Source: Roseinatronobacter sp052379845 (GTDB lineage Bacteria > Pseudomonadota > Alphaproteobacteria > Rhodobacterales > Rhodobacteraceae). From it: a stretch of DNA of 64,000 nt. The notes below the pieces were generated by a model. That model was given only the letters and a program-made list of their open reading frames with translations, made no database searches and had not been told where the DNA came from. The stretch lies in the NCBI GenBank assembly GCA_052379845.1, contig JBQTCF010000004.1. One strand, 5' to 3'. The translations under genes and the position numbers were made by a program. Of this stretch, positions 44,801 through 54,591 are shown piece by piece; position 1 is the first letter of the stretch; every line of letters starts with the position of its first letter.

Positions 44801-45832
44801 TCAGGCTTCAAACACGGTTGGAAGGGCGCGCTGTTCACGGTCCAGCCAGCTTGGCACCGGCAGGTTCTTACTATGCAGGAATTCGGGGTTGAACAGTTTG
44901 GACTGGTAGCGCGTGCCATAATCGCACAGGATGGTCACAATCACATGCCCCGGCCCCATGTCGCGCGCCATGCGCACCGCGCCTGCCACATTCACCCCGG
45001 AAGACCCGCCCAGGCACAGCCCCTCTTCGGCCAGCAGGTCAAACACATAGGGCAGCGCTTCATCATCAGGGATTTGTGCACAAAAATCAGGGGTGAACCC
45101 TTCCAGATTGGCAGTAATGCGCCCCTGCCCGATGCCTTCGGTAATGGACCCGCCTTCTGACTTCAGTTCCCCGCTGGTGTAAAAGCTATACAGCGCCGCG
45201 CCCAGCGGGTCGGCCAGACCGATTTTCACGCCCCTGGGCTGCAGCACCTGCGCCACGCCCGCCAAGGTCCCGCCAGACCCAACGGCGCAGATGAATCCGT
45301 CCACCTTGCCATCTGTCTGGTTCCAGATCTCCGGTCCAGTGGTTTCCACATGTGCCTGACGGTTGGCAACATTGTCAAACTGGTTGGCCCAGATGGCGCC
45401 ATTGGGTTCGGTTTTGGCCAGCGCTTCGGCCAGACGGCCAGAATAACGCACATAATTGTCGGGGTTGCGATAGGGGGCGGCGGGAACCTCGACCAGTTCG
45501 GCCCCGGCCAGCCGCAGCATATCCTTTTTTTCCTGACTTTGGGTTTCTGGAATAACAATCACGGTCCTGAACCCCATGGATGCGCCCACAAGCGCCAGCC
45601 CGATTCCGGTGTTACCTGCGGTCCCTTCCACAATCGTGCCACCCGGTTTCAGCGCACCGCGCGCCACAGCATCGCGGATAATATACAGCGCCGCGCGGTC
45701 CTTGACGGATTGGCCGGGGTTCAGGAATTCCGCCTTGCCAAGGATTTCGCAGCCTGTCGCCTCGCTGGCCTTATTCAGCCGGATCAAGGGCGTGTTTCCG
45801 ATGGCCTGTGCAAGGTTTGCGTAGCGCGTCAT
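44801..45832 (-). CDS. Cysteine synthase (O-acetylserine sulfhydrylase type)
   Basis: The 343-residue PLP enzyme would make cysteine from O-acetylserine and sulfide. The PLP lysine is in GQSVKDRAALYI near residue 45, the cofactor phosphate loop is VGSGGTLAG, and the substrate loop reads EGTAGNTGIG where CysK has PTSGNTG. That substitution and the longer C-terminus (SKLFNPEFLHSKNLPVPSWL) place it in a CysK-related subgroup, so I do not use the symbol cysK. Function as a cysteine synthase is likely but not proven. It is followed directly by the MscS-family gene. Confidence 0.88.
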   Translation of the reverse strand: MTRYANLAQAIGNTPLIRLNKASEATGCEILGKAEFLNPGQSVKDRAALYIIRDAVARGALKPGGTIVEGTAGNTGIGLALVGASMGFRTVIVIPETQSQEKKDMLRLAGAELVEVPAAPYRNPDNYVRYSGRLAEALAKTEPNGAIWANQFDNVANRQAHVETTGPEIWNQTDGKVDGFICAVGSGGTLAGVAQVLQPRGVKIGLADPLGAALYSFYTSGELKSEGGSITEGIGQGRITANLEGFTPDFCAQIPDDEALPYVFDLLAEEGLCLGGSSGVNVAGAVRMARDMGPGHVIVTILCDYGTRYQSKLFNPEFLHSKNLPVPSWLDREQRALPTVFEA

Positions 45833-45941
45833 CAGGTTTCTCCAATATTCTCAAGACCATGGAAAGGTATTTTAACGCGGCATCCGGGATGATGCCGCCC
45901 CGTGTGGGCCGGGAAGCCGGGTGTGGGCAGGCAGGGCGCTG

Positions 45942-46382
45942 TTACAGCCGCCCATACCGTTTTGCCGTGCGCGCATATAACCACAGGCCAAAACTGCCAA
46001 GGGCCAATGCACCGGGATAATCCAGCGGCCTGATGGTGCCAATCAGGGTTTGCCCCTGCGCAACGGCCAAAGCCCCCCAGACCAGCGCCACCAAACTGGC
46101 CAGCATTCCCAGCGCCAGCACAAGCACTGACGCCCTGTCGCCCAGCAGCAACAACACCGCGCCCAGAACCCCCAGCCATATGCCCGCCGTTGTGGCCAAT
46201 GCAGCCCAATCCGGCATGACGTTCAGAAAATCCCCCAGACCGAACGGCGCGGGTAAATGAATGATCGCGCCAAGCGCATCATATCGCGCCAACACATATT
46301 CCAACGCCAAAAACCCGAAACAGGCTGTTCCGACAACACCGAATACGGTCACCAATACGCCACGCGCCCGTTTTTCCGCCAT
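45942..46382 (-). CDS. Small four-segment membrane protein, function unknown
   Basis: The 146-residue product has four hydrophobic segments (for example GVLVTVFGVVGTACFGFLAL and ASVLVLALGMLASLVALVWG) and a short basic N-terminus, MAEKRARG, starting at 46382. Nothing in it points to catalysis. It lies upstream of the cysteine synthase gene on the same strand with about 110 bases between. I do not recognise the family. Confidence 0.7.
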   Translation of the reverse strand: MAEKRARGVLVTVFGVVGTACFGFLALEYVLARYDALGAIIHLPAPFGLGDFLNVMPDWAALATTAGIWLGVLGAVLLLLGDRASVLVLALGMLASLVALVWGALAVAQGQTLIGTIRPLDYPGALALGSFGLWLYARTAKRYGRL

Positions 46383-46539
46383 GATAGACTCCCGCAACTA
46401 TTTTCTGCAGATTGCCTTGCGCTGCGGGCAGTGTCCACCCCCAAGCGGATATGCCCCCGCCCACCATCATTCCTGAGGGGGGCGTGACAGGCCCAAGGCA
46501 GGGGGTCCCGCGTATCGTGCGTTGCGCGACATGCTCTAG

Positions 46540-46572
46540 CAAAAATGCCCTGTCGCGCGGGCGACAGGGCAT
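46540..46572 (-). terminator. Intrinsic terminator after the Hint-domain gene
   Basis: A 12-base stem ATGCCCTGTCGC (46545-46556) with GCGACAGGGCAT (46561-46572) has a loop of four bases and, read on the minus strand, runs into five T residues. It lies 29 bases beyond the stop of the Hint-domain gene. Confidence 0.9.
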
Positions 46573-46601
46573 AAAATCAACACCGCTGCGACCTGCCTGT
46601 G

Positions 46602-47678
46602 TCAGGCGGCCATCAAGGCGCGCACTTCGCTTTCTTTCAACGTCAGGCGCGCGGCAACATAGGCATCCTGCCCCGCCATGCTGGCCAGTTCCGGAAACAG
46701 CGCCAACAATTCATCGCGCTGCCGATCATCCATACCGCCAAGGGTTTTTTGTCCGGGCTGGAAACTCTCGCTCCAAGCACCCTCGCCGCGAATAATCTGA
46801 TGGGCGGCGAACATCACATGCACATAATGGACCGGCGCGGTTTCGCGTTCGATTCCCGCCTGACCAACAAGATGCAGGGCAGGCACAAGCACCTCATGTT
46901 CGCCAAACAGCACTTCCGCACGCTGGCCACTGATCAAAATGCGGTGCCACGGCGACACGCGCAAATCACGCTGCGGCATTCCGTCCCCCAAAGCGCCAGC
47001 GCGAATGATGACCGCTGCATAGTCGGGGTTCTGCGCCACGTCGTCTTGCGTCAATTCGCGTGATCCGGCCCAGACGACCGGCAGATAGCCGTTGTCACGG
47101 GTCATGACCAAATCACCGGGAACAATCTGCTCCACGGGGCGGGGTCCTTGTGCAGTGTCAATCAGCGTGCCTGCCACGAAACACGGCACTGTCACATCGT
47201 CATCATCGGTCAGCTTGTTGTCGCCGTCCGTGCCTTCGGTGATGGCCGTTTCAACTGTCGGCGTAGAGGCAACTTCGATGGAGAGAATGTCACCGGGAAG
47301 CCACGGCCCTTCGGGGCTGAAGCTGTCACTGGGCGAGATGAAGGAAATTTCCGACCCGTCCGCCGCGGTCACTGTAAACGCGCTTGTCTGTCCGAATTGC
47401 GTGAAGGTTTCGCCAGTATCAGGGTCGACCTTCGTAAAACCGCCCCAGAAGGTGTAAACTTCGGTCAGTTCATATTCAACACCGTCAATGATGGTGGTCG
47501 ACCCTATGGGAAGGGACTGGTCCACTGTTCCGGGGACTTCTTCAAATTCAACCCCGTCCAGCACGCCAACCAGATCTGATACCGCAGGGTCCGGGTCATA
47601 GCTGAAAACTGTGCGGAAACTTCCTGTGTCGACACCTGCCCCGCTTAGCCTGATCAGGTCATTGATTGTCACAGACAT
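46602..47678 (-). CDS. Hint-domain protein (Hedgehog/intein type, secreted-protein-like)
   Basis: The 358-residue product has an acidic, aspartate- and threonine-rich N-terminal half (residues 1-165, with SPSDSFSPEGPW) and a Hint_2 domain from VPCFVAGTLIDTAQGPRPVE onwards, with the cysteine that starts self-splicing or self-cleavage and the later VSPWHRILISG histidine. Such proteins are numerous in Rhodobacteraceae and often carry calcium-binding or secretion-type N-termini without a Sec signal. Whether it cleaves itself and what it releases are unknown. It stands alone, with a terminator after it and a long AT-rich leader before it. Confidence 0.85.
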   Translation of the reverse strand: MSVTINDLIRLSGAGVDTGSFRTVFSYDPDPAVSDLVGVLDGVEFEEVPGTVDQSLPIGSTTIIDGVEYELTEVYTFWGGFTKVDPDTGETFTQFGQTSAFTVTAADGSEISFISPSDSFSPEGPWLPGDILSIEVASTPTVETAITEGTDGDNKLTDDDDVTVPCFVAGTLIDTAQGPRPVEQIVPGDLVMTRDNGYLPVVWAGSRELTQDDVAQNPDYAAVIIRAGALGDGMPQRDLRVSPWHRILISGQRAEVLFGEHEVLVPALHLVGQAGIERETAPVHYVHVMFAAHQIIRGEGAWSESFQPGQKTLGGMDDRQRDELLALFPELASMAGQDAYVAARLTLKESEVRALMAA

Positions 47679-48020
47679 AATAATTCACCCTTATTCGCAA
47701 CACCGAAACGTTTGAAACCGGCCCGATCATAACGAGTTCATGACCATAACCTTAGCCGAGCGCTGCTTCATCAACGTATATAATAATCGTTAAGTTTCAG
47801 CGATACTCCCACAATGTGGCACAATAACGGCAATATCTTTGGTGATAAAGATAAAATGATCATCGATGCGCAAATCAAGGAAACAATAGGCGGCACAGTG
47901 CCAAATTGACGATTCTGCCGAAACGCTGGTCCAGTCCCCACGCTGGACCACGCGCGCCCACCCCAAAGCATGATGTTCAGGATTCGTTTACCTACGCCAC
48001 CGCCCGGCCCTGAATGCCGG
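47679..48020. other. AT-rich intergenic region before the Hint-domain gene
   Basis: This 342-base gap is clearly more AT-rich than the window average, with stretches such as ATATAATAATCGTTAAG near 47780. It contains a perfect hairpin TGGTCCAG (47927-47934) and CTGGACCA (47943-47950). It should hold the promoter of the Hint-domain gene and the 3' end of the DUF2189 gene. No gene is visible. Confidence 0.4.
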
Positions 48021-48803
48021 TTAAGCCAGAACCCGCCGATACAGGTGCCATGATGCATGTCCCAGCACGGGCAACACGACAAACAAGCCCAGAAACATGG
48101 GCAGCATGGCCGCAAACAACAGCGCCGCAATAATTCCGGCCCAGACAGACATGACCCACAAGTTCTGCATCACAGCCGAGAACGAGGTGATCATCGCAGT
48201 GATGAAATCCACTTCCTTGTCCAGCAACAACGGCAGGCTAATGACCGACAAGGCGTATAAAACCGCCGCCATGCTGCCGCCAATCGCGCCACCCACCAGC
48301 AGCATCATCAGGCCCGGCCCGGACATCAACATGTCGAATGTCGAACTGGTAATGGGGCGCAGCCCGAAAAACAGCGCGAAAATGGTATGCGCAACAAACA
48401 CCCAGAACATGAACGCCAGCATGATGACCATCGCCATGGACGGCACCTGCCGGTCGCGCTGCGCAAAAACACATCCTGCAACCGCGGCCCAGTTCAGGTC
48501 CTTGCCCTGCTCAATTCTGCGGCTGACCTCATACAGGCCGGTTGCGGCAAAGGGGGCAAGCAAGGGAAACCCCACTGCGACGGGGATGAACCACCAGCTT
48601 TGCCCCGACGCCAGAAAGATCGCATAGAGCACCAGCCCGCCCAGCACATACACCAGAGAAAACGCCAGCCCGAAGATGGGGGCCTGCCTGAAATCCGACC
48701 AGCCCGCACGCAATGCGGCAGCAAGGTCCGAAAGGCCAATGGTTTGCGGCGCTGGCACTATGGACGGGGGGCGATGGGTGCCTTGACTGGTGTTGTCGCT
48801 CAT
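48021..48803 (-). CDS. DUF2189-type integral membrane protein
   Basis: The 260-residue product has about six membrane segments (for example SMAMVIMLAFMFWVFVAHTIF and GPGLMMLLVGGAIGGSMAAVLY) and the family-typical start SDLAAALRAGWSDFRQAPIFGLAFSL-like. The start at 48803 lies five bases after GGAGG. DUF2189 proteins are of unknown function; a link to cytochrome c oxidase genes is sometimes seen but not here. It lies downstream of prfB on the same strand, with 81 bases between. Confidence 0.85.
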   Translation of the reverse strand: MSDNTSQGTHRPPSIVPAPQTIGLSDLAAALRAGWSDFRQAPIFGLAFSLVYVLGGLVLYAIFLASGQSWWFIPVAVGFPLLAPFAATGLYEVSRRIEQGKDLNWAAVAGCVFAQRDRQVPSMAMVIMLAFMFWVFVAHTIFALFFGLRPITSSTFDMLMSGPGLMMLLVGGAIGGSMAAVLYALSVISLPLLLDKEVDFITAMITSFSAVMQNLWVMSVWAGIIAALLFAAMLPMFLGLFVVLPVLGHASWHLYRRVLA

Positions 48804-48884
48804 GATGTCCTCCATTCCCTTTTCGGGAATGATAGGGGTGCGACATTATGTCATGCAAGCGAATTTACACGCCCGCACGCGCGC

Positions 48885-50012
48885 TTAGTCGCTGGCATTC
48901 GCTTCAGCGCGGGATTTGCCGGACACATCCATGGCCAGCGTGGCCGCCATGAACCCGTCAAGCGCGCCGTCCAGCACCCCTTGCGTGTCCGAGGTTTCAT
49001 GCGATGTGCGCAAATCCTTTACCATCTGGTAGGGGTGCAGCACATAAGACCGGATCTGGTTGCCCCAACCGGCATCGCCCTTGGCGTCATGGGCCGCTTC
49101 AATCGCTTCAGTGCGCTTGCGCAACTCCATCTCATACAGGCGCGATTTCAGCGCGTTCATCGCAATTTCACGGTTCTGGTGCTGCGATTTCTGGCTGGAT
49201 GTGGTCACAATACCCGTGGGAATATGGGTAATCCGCACCGCCGAGTCGGTGGTGTTGACATGCTGCCCCCCCGCCCCGGATGAGCGATAGGTATCAATGC
49301 GGATATCAGACGGGTTGATCTCAATTTCGATATTGTCATCAACAACCGGATACACCCAGACCGAGCTGAAAGAGGTATGCCGCCGCGCCGACCCGTCAAA
49401 GGGTGAAATCCGCACCAGACGGTGCACACCGGATTCCGATTTCAGCCAGCCATAAGCATTATGGCCTGAAATCTTGTAAGCCACGGACCGGATGCCCGCT
49501 TCCTCGCCTGCGCTTTCGGACATCAATTCGACCGTGTAGCCCTTCTTTTCGGCCCAACGCACATACATGCGCGCCAGCATCGACGCCCAGTCGCAACTTT
49601 CGGTGCCGCCCGCGCCCGCGTTGATTTCAAGGAAGGTGTCGTTGCTGTCCGCTTCGCCATTGAGCAGCGCTTCCAGTTCCTTGGCAGCGGCGGATTTGGC
49701 CAGTTTGCGCAACTCCTCCTCGGCCTCGGCCACCACTTCGGTGTCACCCTCGGCCTCGCCCAGTTCAATCAGGCCGATCTGGTCTTCCAGTTCCTGCGCG
49801 ATGCTGCGGTAGGTTCCCAGCGCATCCGCCAGAAGGCGGCGGTCGCGCATCAGGGCCTGTGCGCGGGCGGGGTCATTCCACAGGTCGGGGTTTTCAGTCA
49901 TCGCATCGAATTCTTCCAGCCGGTGCGGCGCGGTTTCGATATCCATCCGCTGGCCAAGCAAGGCAAGTGATTTGCGGATCGCGTCAATGGTGCTAAGCGT
50001 CTCTGCGCGCAT
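48885..50012 (-). CDS. prfB: Peptide chain release factor 2
   Basis: RF2 ends translation at UGA and UAA codons. The 375-residue product has the stop-recognition SPF motif (RISPFDGSARRHTSF) and the GGQ motif (SSGAGGQHVNTTDSAVRITH) that triggers release. The start at 50012 gives MRAETLSTIDAIRKSLALL, matching relatives; in-frame ATGs further upstream are unlikely. The frame is continuous, without the internal UGA and +1 frameshift that regulates RF2 in E. coli. It is downstream of the PBP1A gene, separated by a repeat element. Confidence 0.97.
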   Translation of the reverse strand: MRAETLSTIDAIRKSLALLGQRMDIETAPHRLEEFDAMTENPDLWNDPARAQALMRDRRLLADALGTYRSIAQELEDQIGLIELGEAEGDTEVVAEAEEELRKLAKSAAAKELEALLNGEADSNDTFLEINAGAGGTESCDWASMLARMYVRWAEKKGYTVELMSESAGEEAGIRSVAYKISGHNAYGWLKSESGVHRLVRISPFDGSARRHTSFSSVWVYPVVDDNIEIEINPSDIRIDTYRSSGAGGQHVNTTDSAVRITHIPTGIVTTSSQKSQHQNREIAMNALKSRLYEMELRKRTEAIEAAHDAKGDAGWGNQIRSYVLHPYQMVKDLRTSHETSDTQGVLDGALDGFMAATLAMDVSGKSRAEANASD

Positions 50013-50160
50013 GGGGATCGTCCATTCCTGAAGCTGAAAGCTGGGCTTGTCCATAGCGCGACGACGCATCAGGGGCAAGTCGCCCGACCTGTGATCTTGT
50101 TTGCACGCGGCCGGTTCTTTGTATGAAGCCAGGCCATCATCAGCGGTTGTGGTGGGTTTT

Positions 50161-50379
50161 GGGGTGAAGGGGCGTTGAAGAAATGCCCAAGGCGCGGCGC
50201 AAAGGGCGCAGCCCGCCGCGCCATCGGCGGGCCGTCCCGCAGCCTGCCGATGCCCTGAAGGCGCGCCAAGCTTTTCGAGTCAGGAGTATGCCGCCTGCAT
50301 AAAGTGAACGTCACTGACGTCGGATCGGCAGACCCCGGCCCGCTGACAGTGCGGGCTACATCCAAGGATAAAGGGCAGG
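50161..50379. repeat. Dispersed MITE-like element, copy C (diverged right end)
   Basis: This copy holds the same blocks as copies A and B: GGCGCAAAGGGCGCAGCCCG, the palindrome at 50222-50252 (with one change), AGTCAGGAGTATGCCGCC and GATCGGCAGACCCCGGCC. Its right terminus no longer matches and runs to within 14 bases of the PBP1A stop. It fills most of the 380-base gap between prfB and the PBP1A gene. Confidence 0.75.
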
Positions 50380-50392
50380 TTCAACCTGTGCC

Positions 50393-52945
50393 CTAATACA
50401 ACCCACCCGTGGAAACTGTGCCGAAACTTGCAGCCCCTCCGCCGCCGTCCCTGCCACTGGTGCGGTCATCGGGCAACTGGCCACGGCCTGAATCCTCGCG
50501 CTGCAATTCCTGATAGGACTCGCCGGGTTCAAACATCGGCAAATCGCCCCCCAAGGTAAACCCGCCATCGATAATGGCCGCCAGACCGAAGATCGGCTCC
50601 ACCCCCTCGCGGAAGAATTCGGCAATGACATTCGGGCCAGTTGCCCCTTCGGGCAATCTTGCCCCTGAATGGCGGTCGATATTTATAAAATACCCGCCCG
50701 ATGGCACGCGAAAGCGGCTGCCGCCGTATTTCTTGACGGCTTCTTGCATGAATTCGTTAAACACAGGGCCGCACATGGTGCCGCCCCCTGCACCGCGCCC
50801 CAACGGGCGGGGCTGGTCATAGCCGATATAACACCCGGCCACGATATTGGACGTATAGCCCACAAACCAGACGTCGCGCGCTTCGTTGGTGGTGCCGGTT
50901 TTTCCGGCGGTGGGCACGGGCAGGTTGACTGTGCGTGCCGCCGTGCCGCGCTGCACCACCCCTTCCATCATCGAGGTCAGCTGATACGCCGTGACCGCAT
51001 CCATCACGCGCTGGCGCTGCGATGTAATCCAGGGCGCGCGCCCTTCCGGCAGGCTTGCTTCGCTGCAATCAACACAAGTGCGCTGGTCATGGCGATAGAT
51101 GGTCTGGCCCCAGCGGTCCTGCACGCGGTCCACAAGCGTGGGTTCAACCCGCTCGCCCCCATTGGCAAACATCGCATAGGCCGCAACCATACGAAACAAT
51201 GTGGTTTCCTGACTGCCAAGTGCCGCCGCCAGATATTGCTGGGACCTGTCATAAACCCCGAACCGTTCGGAATAGCCGCCCACAACATCCATGCCGATTT
51301 CCTGCGCCAGACGCACGGTCATCAGGTTGCGCGACATTTCAATGCCTGTGCGCACGGGCGTGGGGCCATAAAACTGGTTGCTGGCATTGGTGGGCCGCCA
51401 GATACCTTGCACTGTTTCCACCTCTATGGGGGCATCAATGACGATGGTGGCGGGCGTAAACCCGCTGTCCAATGCTGCGGCATACACAAACGGCTTGAAC
51501 GCCGAACCGGGCTGGCGTTGGGCCTGTGTGGCGCGGTTGAACACCGAATATTCATAGGAGAACCCGCCCTGCATGGCGATGACACGGCCAGTATTGACAT
51601 CCATTGCCATGAAACCGCCCTGCACTTCTGGCACCTGCCGCAAGGACCAGCGCTGGAAATTACCGGCATCATCGGTAACGCGGCGCACATGGACCACATC
51701 CCCCACTGTCAGATTGTCCGACAGCGACCCGCGCGCCCAGTTTATATCAGGGCGGTTGACGACATGGGGCGTATCCACATCGGCGCGCACATCTTCAATA
51801 CCCAGCCGCACCTGATCGGGCGAAGCGTCCAGCACAACCGCAGGATACCAGCGCCCGCCAAGGGTAATGTCGCGCGCCACTTCAACCCGGGCCAGCGCCG
51901 CACGCCACGCAGCCTCGTCCAGCAGATCTTCCGCCTCCAGCCGCTCGCCGCTGGGGCGCAACTGGCCACGACTGCGGTCATAGTCTTCCAGCGCCCTTTG
52001 CAGCGCATGGGCCGCATGGGTCTGCATCTCGGGGTCGATGGTGGCGCGAATGCTCAGACCGCCGGTGAAGAATTCCTCCTCGCCGAAGGTGCCCGAAAGC
52101 TGGCGGCGCACTTCATCGGTGAAATAATCGCGCGGCGGGATAATGTCGCGCGGGCTGGCAAAATCGCCCGATTGCACGGTCAGCAGGGGCAGTTCGCGCG
52201 CGCGGTCATGTTCGGCGCGTGAAATATGGCCATTGCGCAGCATTTCGCCCAGCACATAATTGCGCCGCGCAACAACGCGGTCGCGGTTGCGCACAGGGTG
52301 GTAGTTTGACGGGGCCTGCGGCAAGGCCGCCAGAAACGCCGCTTCATGAAGTTCCAGATCATCCAGCGTCTTGTTGAAATAGGTCTGCGCGGCGGCAGTC
52401 ACCCCATAGGAATTCTGGCCCAGAAAAATCTCGTTCAGATACAGCTCGAGGATCTGGTCCTTGGTCAGTGTCCCTTCCACGCGGCTGGCAAGGATAAGTT
52501 CCTTGATCTTGCGCTCTCCGGTGCGGTCGCCTGACAGCAGAAAGTTCTTCATCACCTGTTGGGTAATCGTGGACGCCCCGCGCACATTCCGCCCCCGAGA
52601 GGCGATGGCTTCATACCCGGCAACTGCAATCGCGCGCGGGTCAAACCCGGCATGGATATAGAAATTGCGGTCCTCGGCACTGATAAAGGCATTTTTCACC
52701 AGTTCGGGAATATCGGCCACAGGGGTGAAAAGCCGCCGTTCGATGGCGAATTCGTCAATCAACCGCCCTTCGCCGGAATAAATGCGGCTGATGGTGGGGG
52801 GGGTGTAATTGGCCAGTTGTTCATGGCTTGGCAAATCCTGCCCATACATCCAGAACACACCGCCTATGGCCAGTGCGACAAAAAACACAGCCGTTATGGC
52901 GAAGCTGAACAAACCGCCAAAAAAAGATAGAATCGTCCTGAGCAC
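50393..52945 (-). CDS. mrcA: Penicillin-binding protein 1A (bifunctional peptidoglycan synthase)
   Basis: The 850-residue product has one N-terminal membrane segment (SFAITAVFFVALAIGGVFWM), a glycosyltransferase domain with the catalytic glutamate 91 in SAEDRNFYIHAG and the STITQQVMKNFLL block, an inserted OB-type domain, and a transpeptidase domain with PGSAFKPF (SxxK, near residue 480), SRN, and AGKTGTTNEARD (KTG). It polymerises and cross-links peptidoglycan in the periplasm. It lies downstream of the amidase gene on the same strand with about 130 bases between, forming a cell-wall pair. Confidence 0.96.
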   Translation of the reverse strand: MLRTILSFFGGLFSFAITAVFFVALAIGGVFWMYGQDLPSHEQLANYTPPTISRIYSGEGRLIDEFAIERRLFTPVADIPELVKNAFISAEDRNFYIHAGFDPRAIAVAGYEAIASRGRNVRGASTITQQVMKNFLLSGDRTGERKIKELILASRVEGTLTKDQILELYLNEIFLGQNSYGVTAAAQTYFNKTLDDLELHEAAFLAALPQAPSNYHPVRNRDRVVARRNYVLGEMLRNGHISRAEHDRARELPLLTVQSGDFASPRDIIPPRDYFTDEVRRQLSGTFGEEEFFTGGLSIRATIDPEMQTHAAHALQRALEDYDRSRGQLRPSGERLEAEDLLDEAAWRAALARVEVARDITLGGRWYPAVVLDASPDQVRLGIEDVRADVDTPHVVNRPDINWARGSLSDNLTVGDVVHVRRVTDDAGNFQRWSLRQVPEVQGGFMAMDVNTGRVIAMQGGFSYEYSVFNRATQAQRQPGSAFKPFVYAAALDSGFTPATIVIDAPIEVETVQGIWRPTNASNQFYGPTPVRTGIEMSRNLMTVRLAQEIGMDVVGGYSERFGVYDRSQQYLAAALGSQETTLFRMVAAYAMFANGGERVEPTLVDRVQDRWGQTIYRHDQRTCVDCSEASLPEGRAPWITSQRQRVMDAVTAYQLTSMMEGVVQRGTAARTVNLPVPTAGKTGTTNEARDVWFVGYTSNIVAGCYIGYDQPRPLGRGAGGGTMCGPVFNEFMQEAVKKYGGSRFRVPSGGYFINIDRHSGARLPEGATGPNVIAEFFREGVEPIFGLAAIIDGGFTLGGDLPMFEPGESYQELQREDSGRGQLPDDRTSGRDGGGGAASFGTVSTGGLY

Positions 52946-53074
52946 GCGTTACCCCTTGCACCGAATGGCGCGCTTATACGCCCATTCGCGCAGCGCGTCA
53001 AAAACCCCCGCTTCACGATTTCGGGTTTCGGACAAAACCCGCCGCCGCAGGCCCGCCACGCCCGCGCCTGCGCG

Positions 53075-54346
53075 CTATTGGCGGCGCAACAGGCTTTGGG
53101 CCTGATCTTCGCGCAGCCATGTTTCAATGGCATCGGCAATCGCGCCCGCCATGCGCGATATCCAGTCAGGATCGCGCAGATTGGCCATATCGCGCGGGCT
53201 GGACATGAACCCCAGTTCAATCAGCACCGACGGCATGTCAGGGGCGCGCAATACGCTGAAGGCCCCGGCCTGCACGGGGCGGCGATGCAACCGCAGCCCG
53301 GTCTGTGCAATGCCCTGCACCAGCGCTTCTGCCAGATGGCGCGAACGTGGTGCCGTATCCTGCCATGCAACCGACATCAGCACACGGGCAATTTCATCGC
53401 TGGTGCGCGCAAGGTCCACCCCCGCCAGAATGTCCGCGCGGTCATGGCGTTCGGCCAGATAGGCGGCGGCGGAATCGCCCTCGCCCTCGCCCAGCAGGTA
53501 AACAACGGTTCCCGTGGCCAGCCCTTCGGGCAGCGCATCGGCATGCAACGAAATGAACATATCGGCATTGGCGGCGCGCGCGGCCCTGATGCGCCCGTCA
53601 AGGGACACAAACACATCGGCGTCGCGCGTCATGGCCACATCGACCAGATCGCGGCGCAGCAATTCCTCGCGCAGGGTGCGCGCGAAGGCCAGCACCAGAT
53701 CGGATTCGCGCACACCGTCGCGTTCGGCGCCCGGATCAACCCCGCCATGGCCGGGGTCCAGCATGACAACAGGGCGCCGCCGTTGGGGATTGCGCCCTGC
53801 CACATCGTCTGACGCGGGTGGGTGCAACAGGCCCGCGGGGTTGCGCGCAAGAAAATCCTGTTCTGGCATTGCGCGCTGTTCGAAGTGGTCGCGCGCCACG
53901 CGTGCCAGCACCACCTGAATGCGCGCCAGCCCAGTTTCAGGGTCAATGCGCTGGTCAACCTGTTGGGGCAGGAATGGCCCGTCCATATCCAGAACCAGCC
54001 GCGCCCAGCCATTGCCAAGCTGCCCTTTGCGCATGTTGCGCACCCCGACAGCGGGCAGCGCGACCACATCGCCCGCCTGCGCCCAGTCCACTGTTCCCAG
54101 ATCCAGCACAAGACGCGGCGGCAGGGGCAACACGCGCACCCGATAGGGCACCGCCTGACTTAATGTCAGATCCAGCGTGATGGTGTGTGCATCCGCCTGA
54201 AGCTGCGTGCCCTGTGGCAAGATGCGGGCCTGCGCCCCCAGACGATTCTGCGCCTGTGCGCCCAGTGCCACCGATGATGCAACCAGAACACAAAAGACCC
54301 ATAGCACCGCCTTCTTGGGCGAAATGACGTTCCTGCCGCTGTTCAC
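53075..54346 (-). CDS. N-acetylmuramoyl-L-alanine amidase (AmiC-like)
   Basis: The product of about 423 residues is exported and cuts the bond between muramic acid and the stem peptide, which is needed for daughter-cell separation. It has a signal peptide (KKAVLWVFCVLVASSVALGA, cut after QAQ), an AMIN-type N-terminal domain, and an Amidase_3 domain with zinc ligands in VMLDPGHGGVDPGA, a glutamate in GVRESDLVL, a histidine in FISLHADAL and the catalytic glutamate in VLIELGFMSS. The start is uncertain: I use the GTG at 54346 because it leaves a normal signal; an ATG at 54403 is also in frame. The PBP1A gene follows. Confidence 0.88.
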   Translation of the reverse strand: MNSGRNVISPKKAVLWVFCVLVASSVALGAQAQNRLGAQARILPQGTQLQADAHTITLDLTLSQAVPYRVRVLPLPPRLVLDLGTVDWAQAGDVVALPAVGVRNMRKGQLGNGWARLVLDMDGPFLPQQVDQRIDPETGLARIQVVLARVARDHFEQRAMPEQDFLARNPAGLLHPPASDDVAGRNPQRRRPVVMLDPGHGGVDPGAERDGVRESDLVLAFARTLREELLRRDLVDVAMTRDADVFVSLDGRIRAARAANADMFISLHADALPEGLATGTVVYLLGEGEGDSAAAYLAERHDRADILAGVDLARTSDEIARVLMSVAWQDTAPRSRHLAEALVQGIAQTGLRLHRRPVQAGAFSVLRAPDMPSVLIELGFMSSPRDMANLRDPDWISRMAGAIADAIETWLREDQAQSLLRRQ

Positions 54347-54591
54347 CTGTCTGCCCGCTGCACTGCCCCTGTCCGGGCGCGACCCTACACCCAACTGCAC
54401 CATTCGCAAATGCCCATCGCGCCGCTGTGCAGCGGGATTTGCCCGCCGCGCGATCAAATCTGCGAAAGCGGCGTTTTGTCCATATCCTTTGGGTTGATTC
54501 TACGGGGTCGACAGGGTTTAAGAAGGCAAAGAACAATTTTCCGGCCTTTGGCTGCACTGCAGCGCAAGGCCAGTTTCACAAGGAGTAGCGT

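Noticed and set aside
50669..52222. A 517-codon plus-strand frame opposite the PBP1A gene
   Set aside because: It is the shadow of a complete bifunctional PBP with glycosyltransferase and transpeptidase motifs; the translation has no recognisable family.
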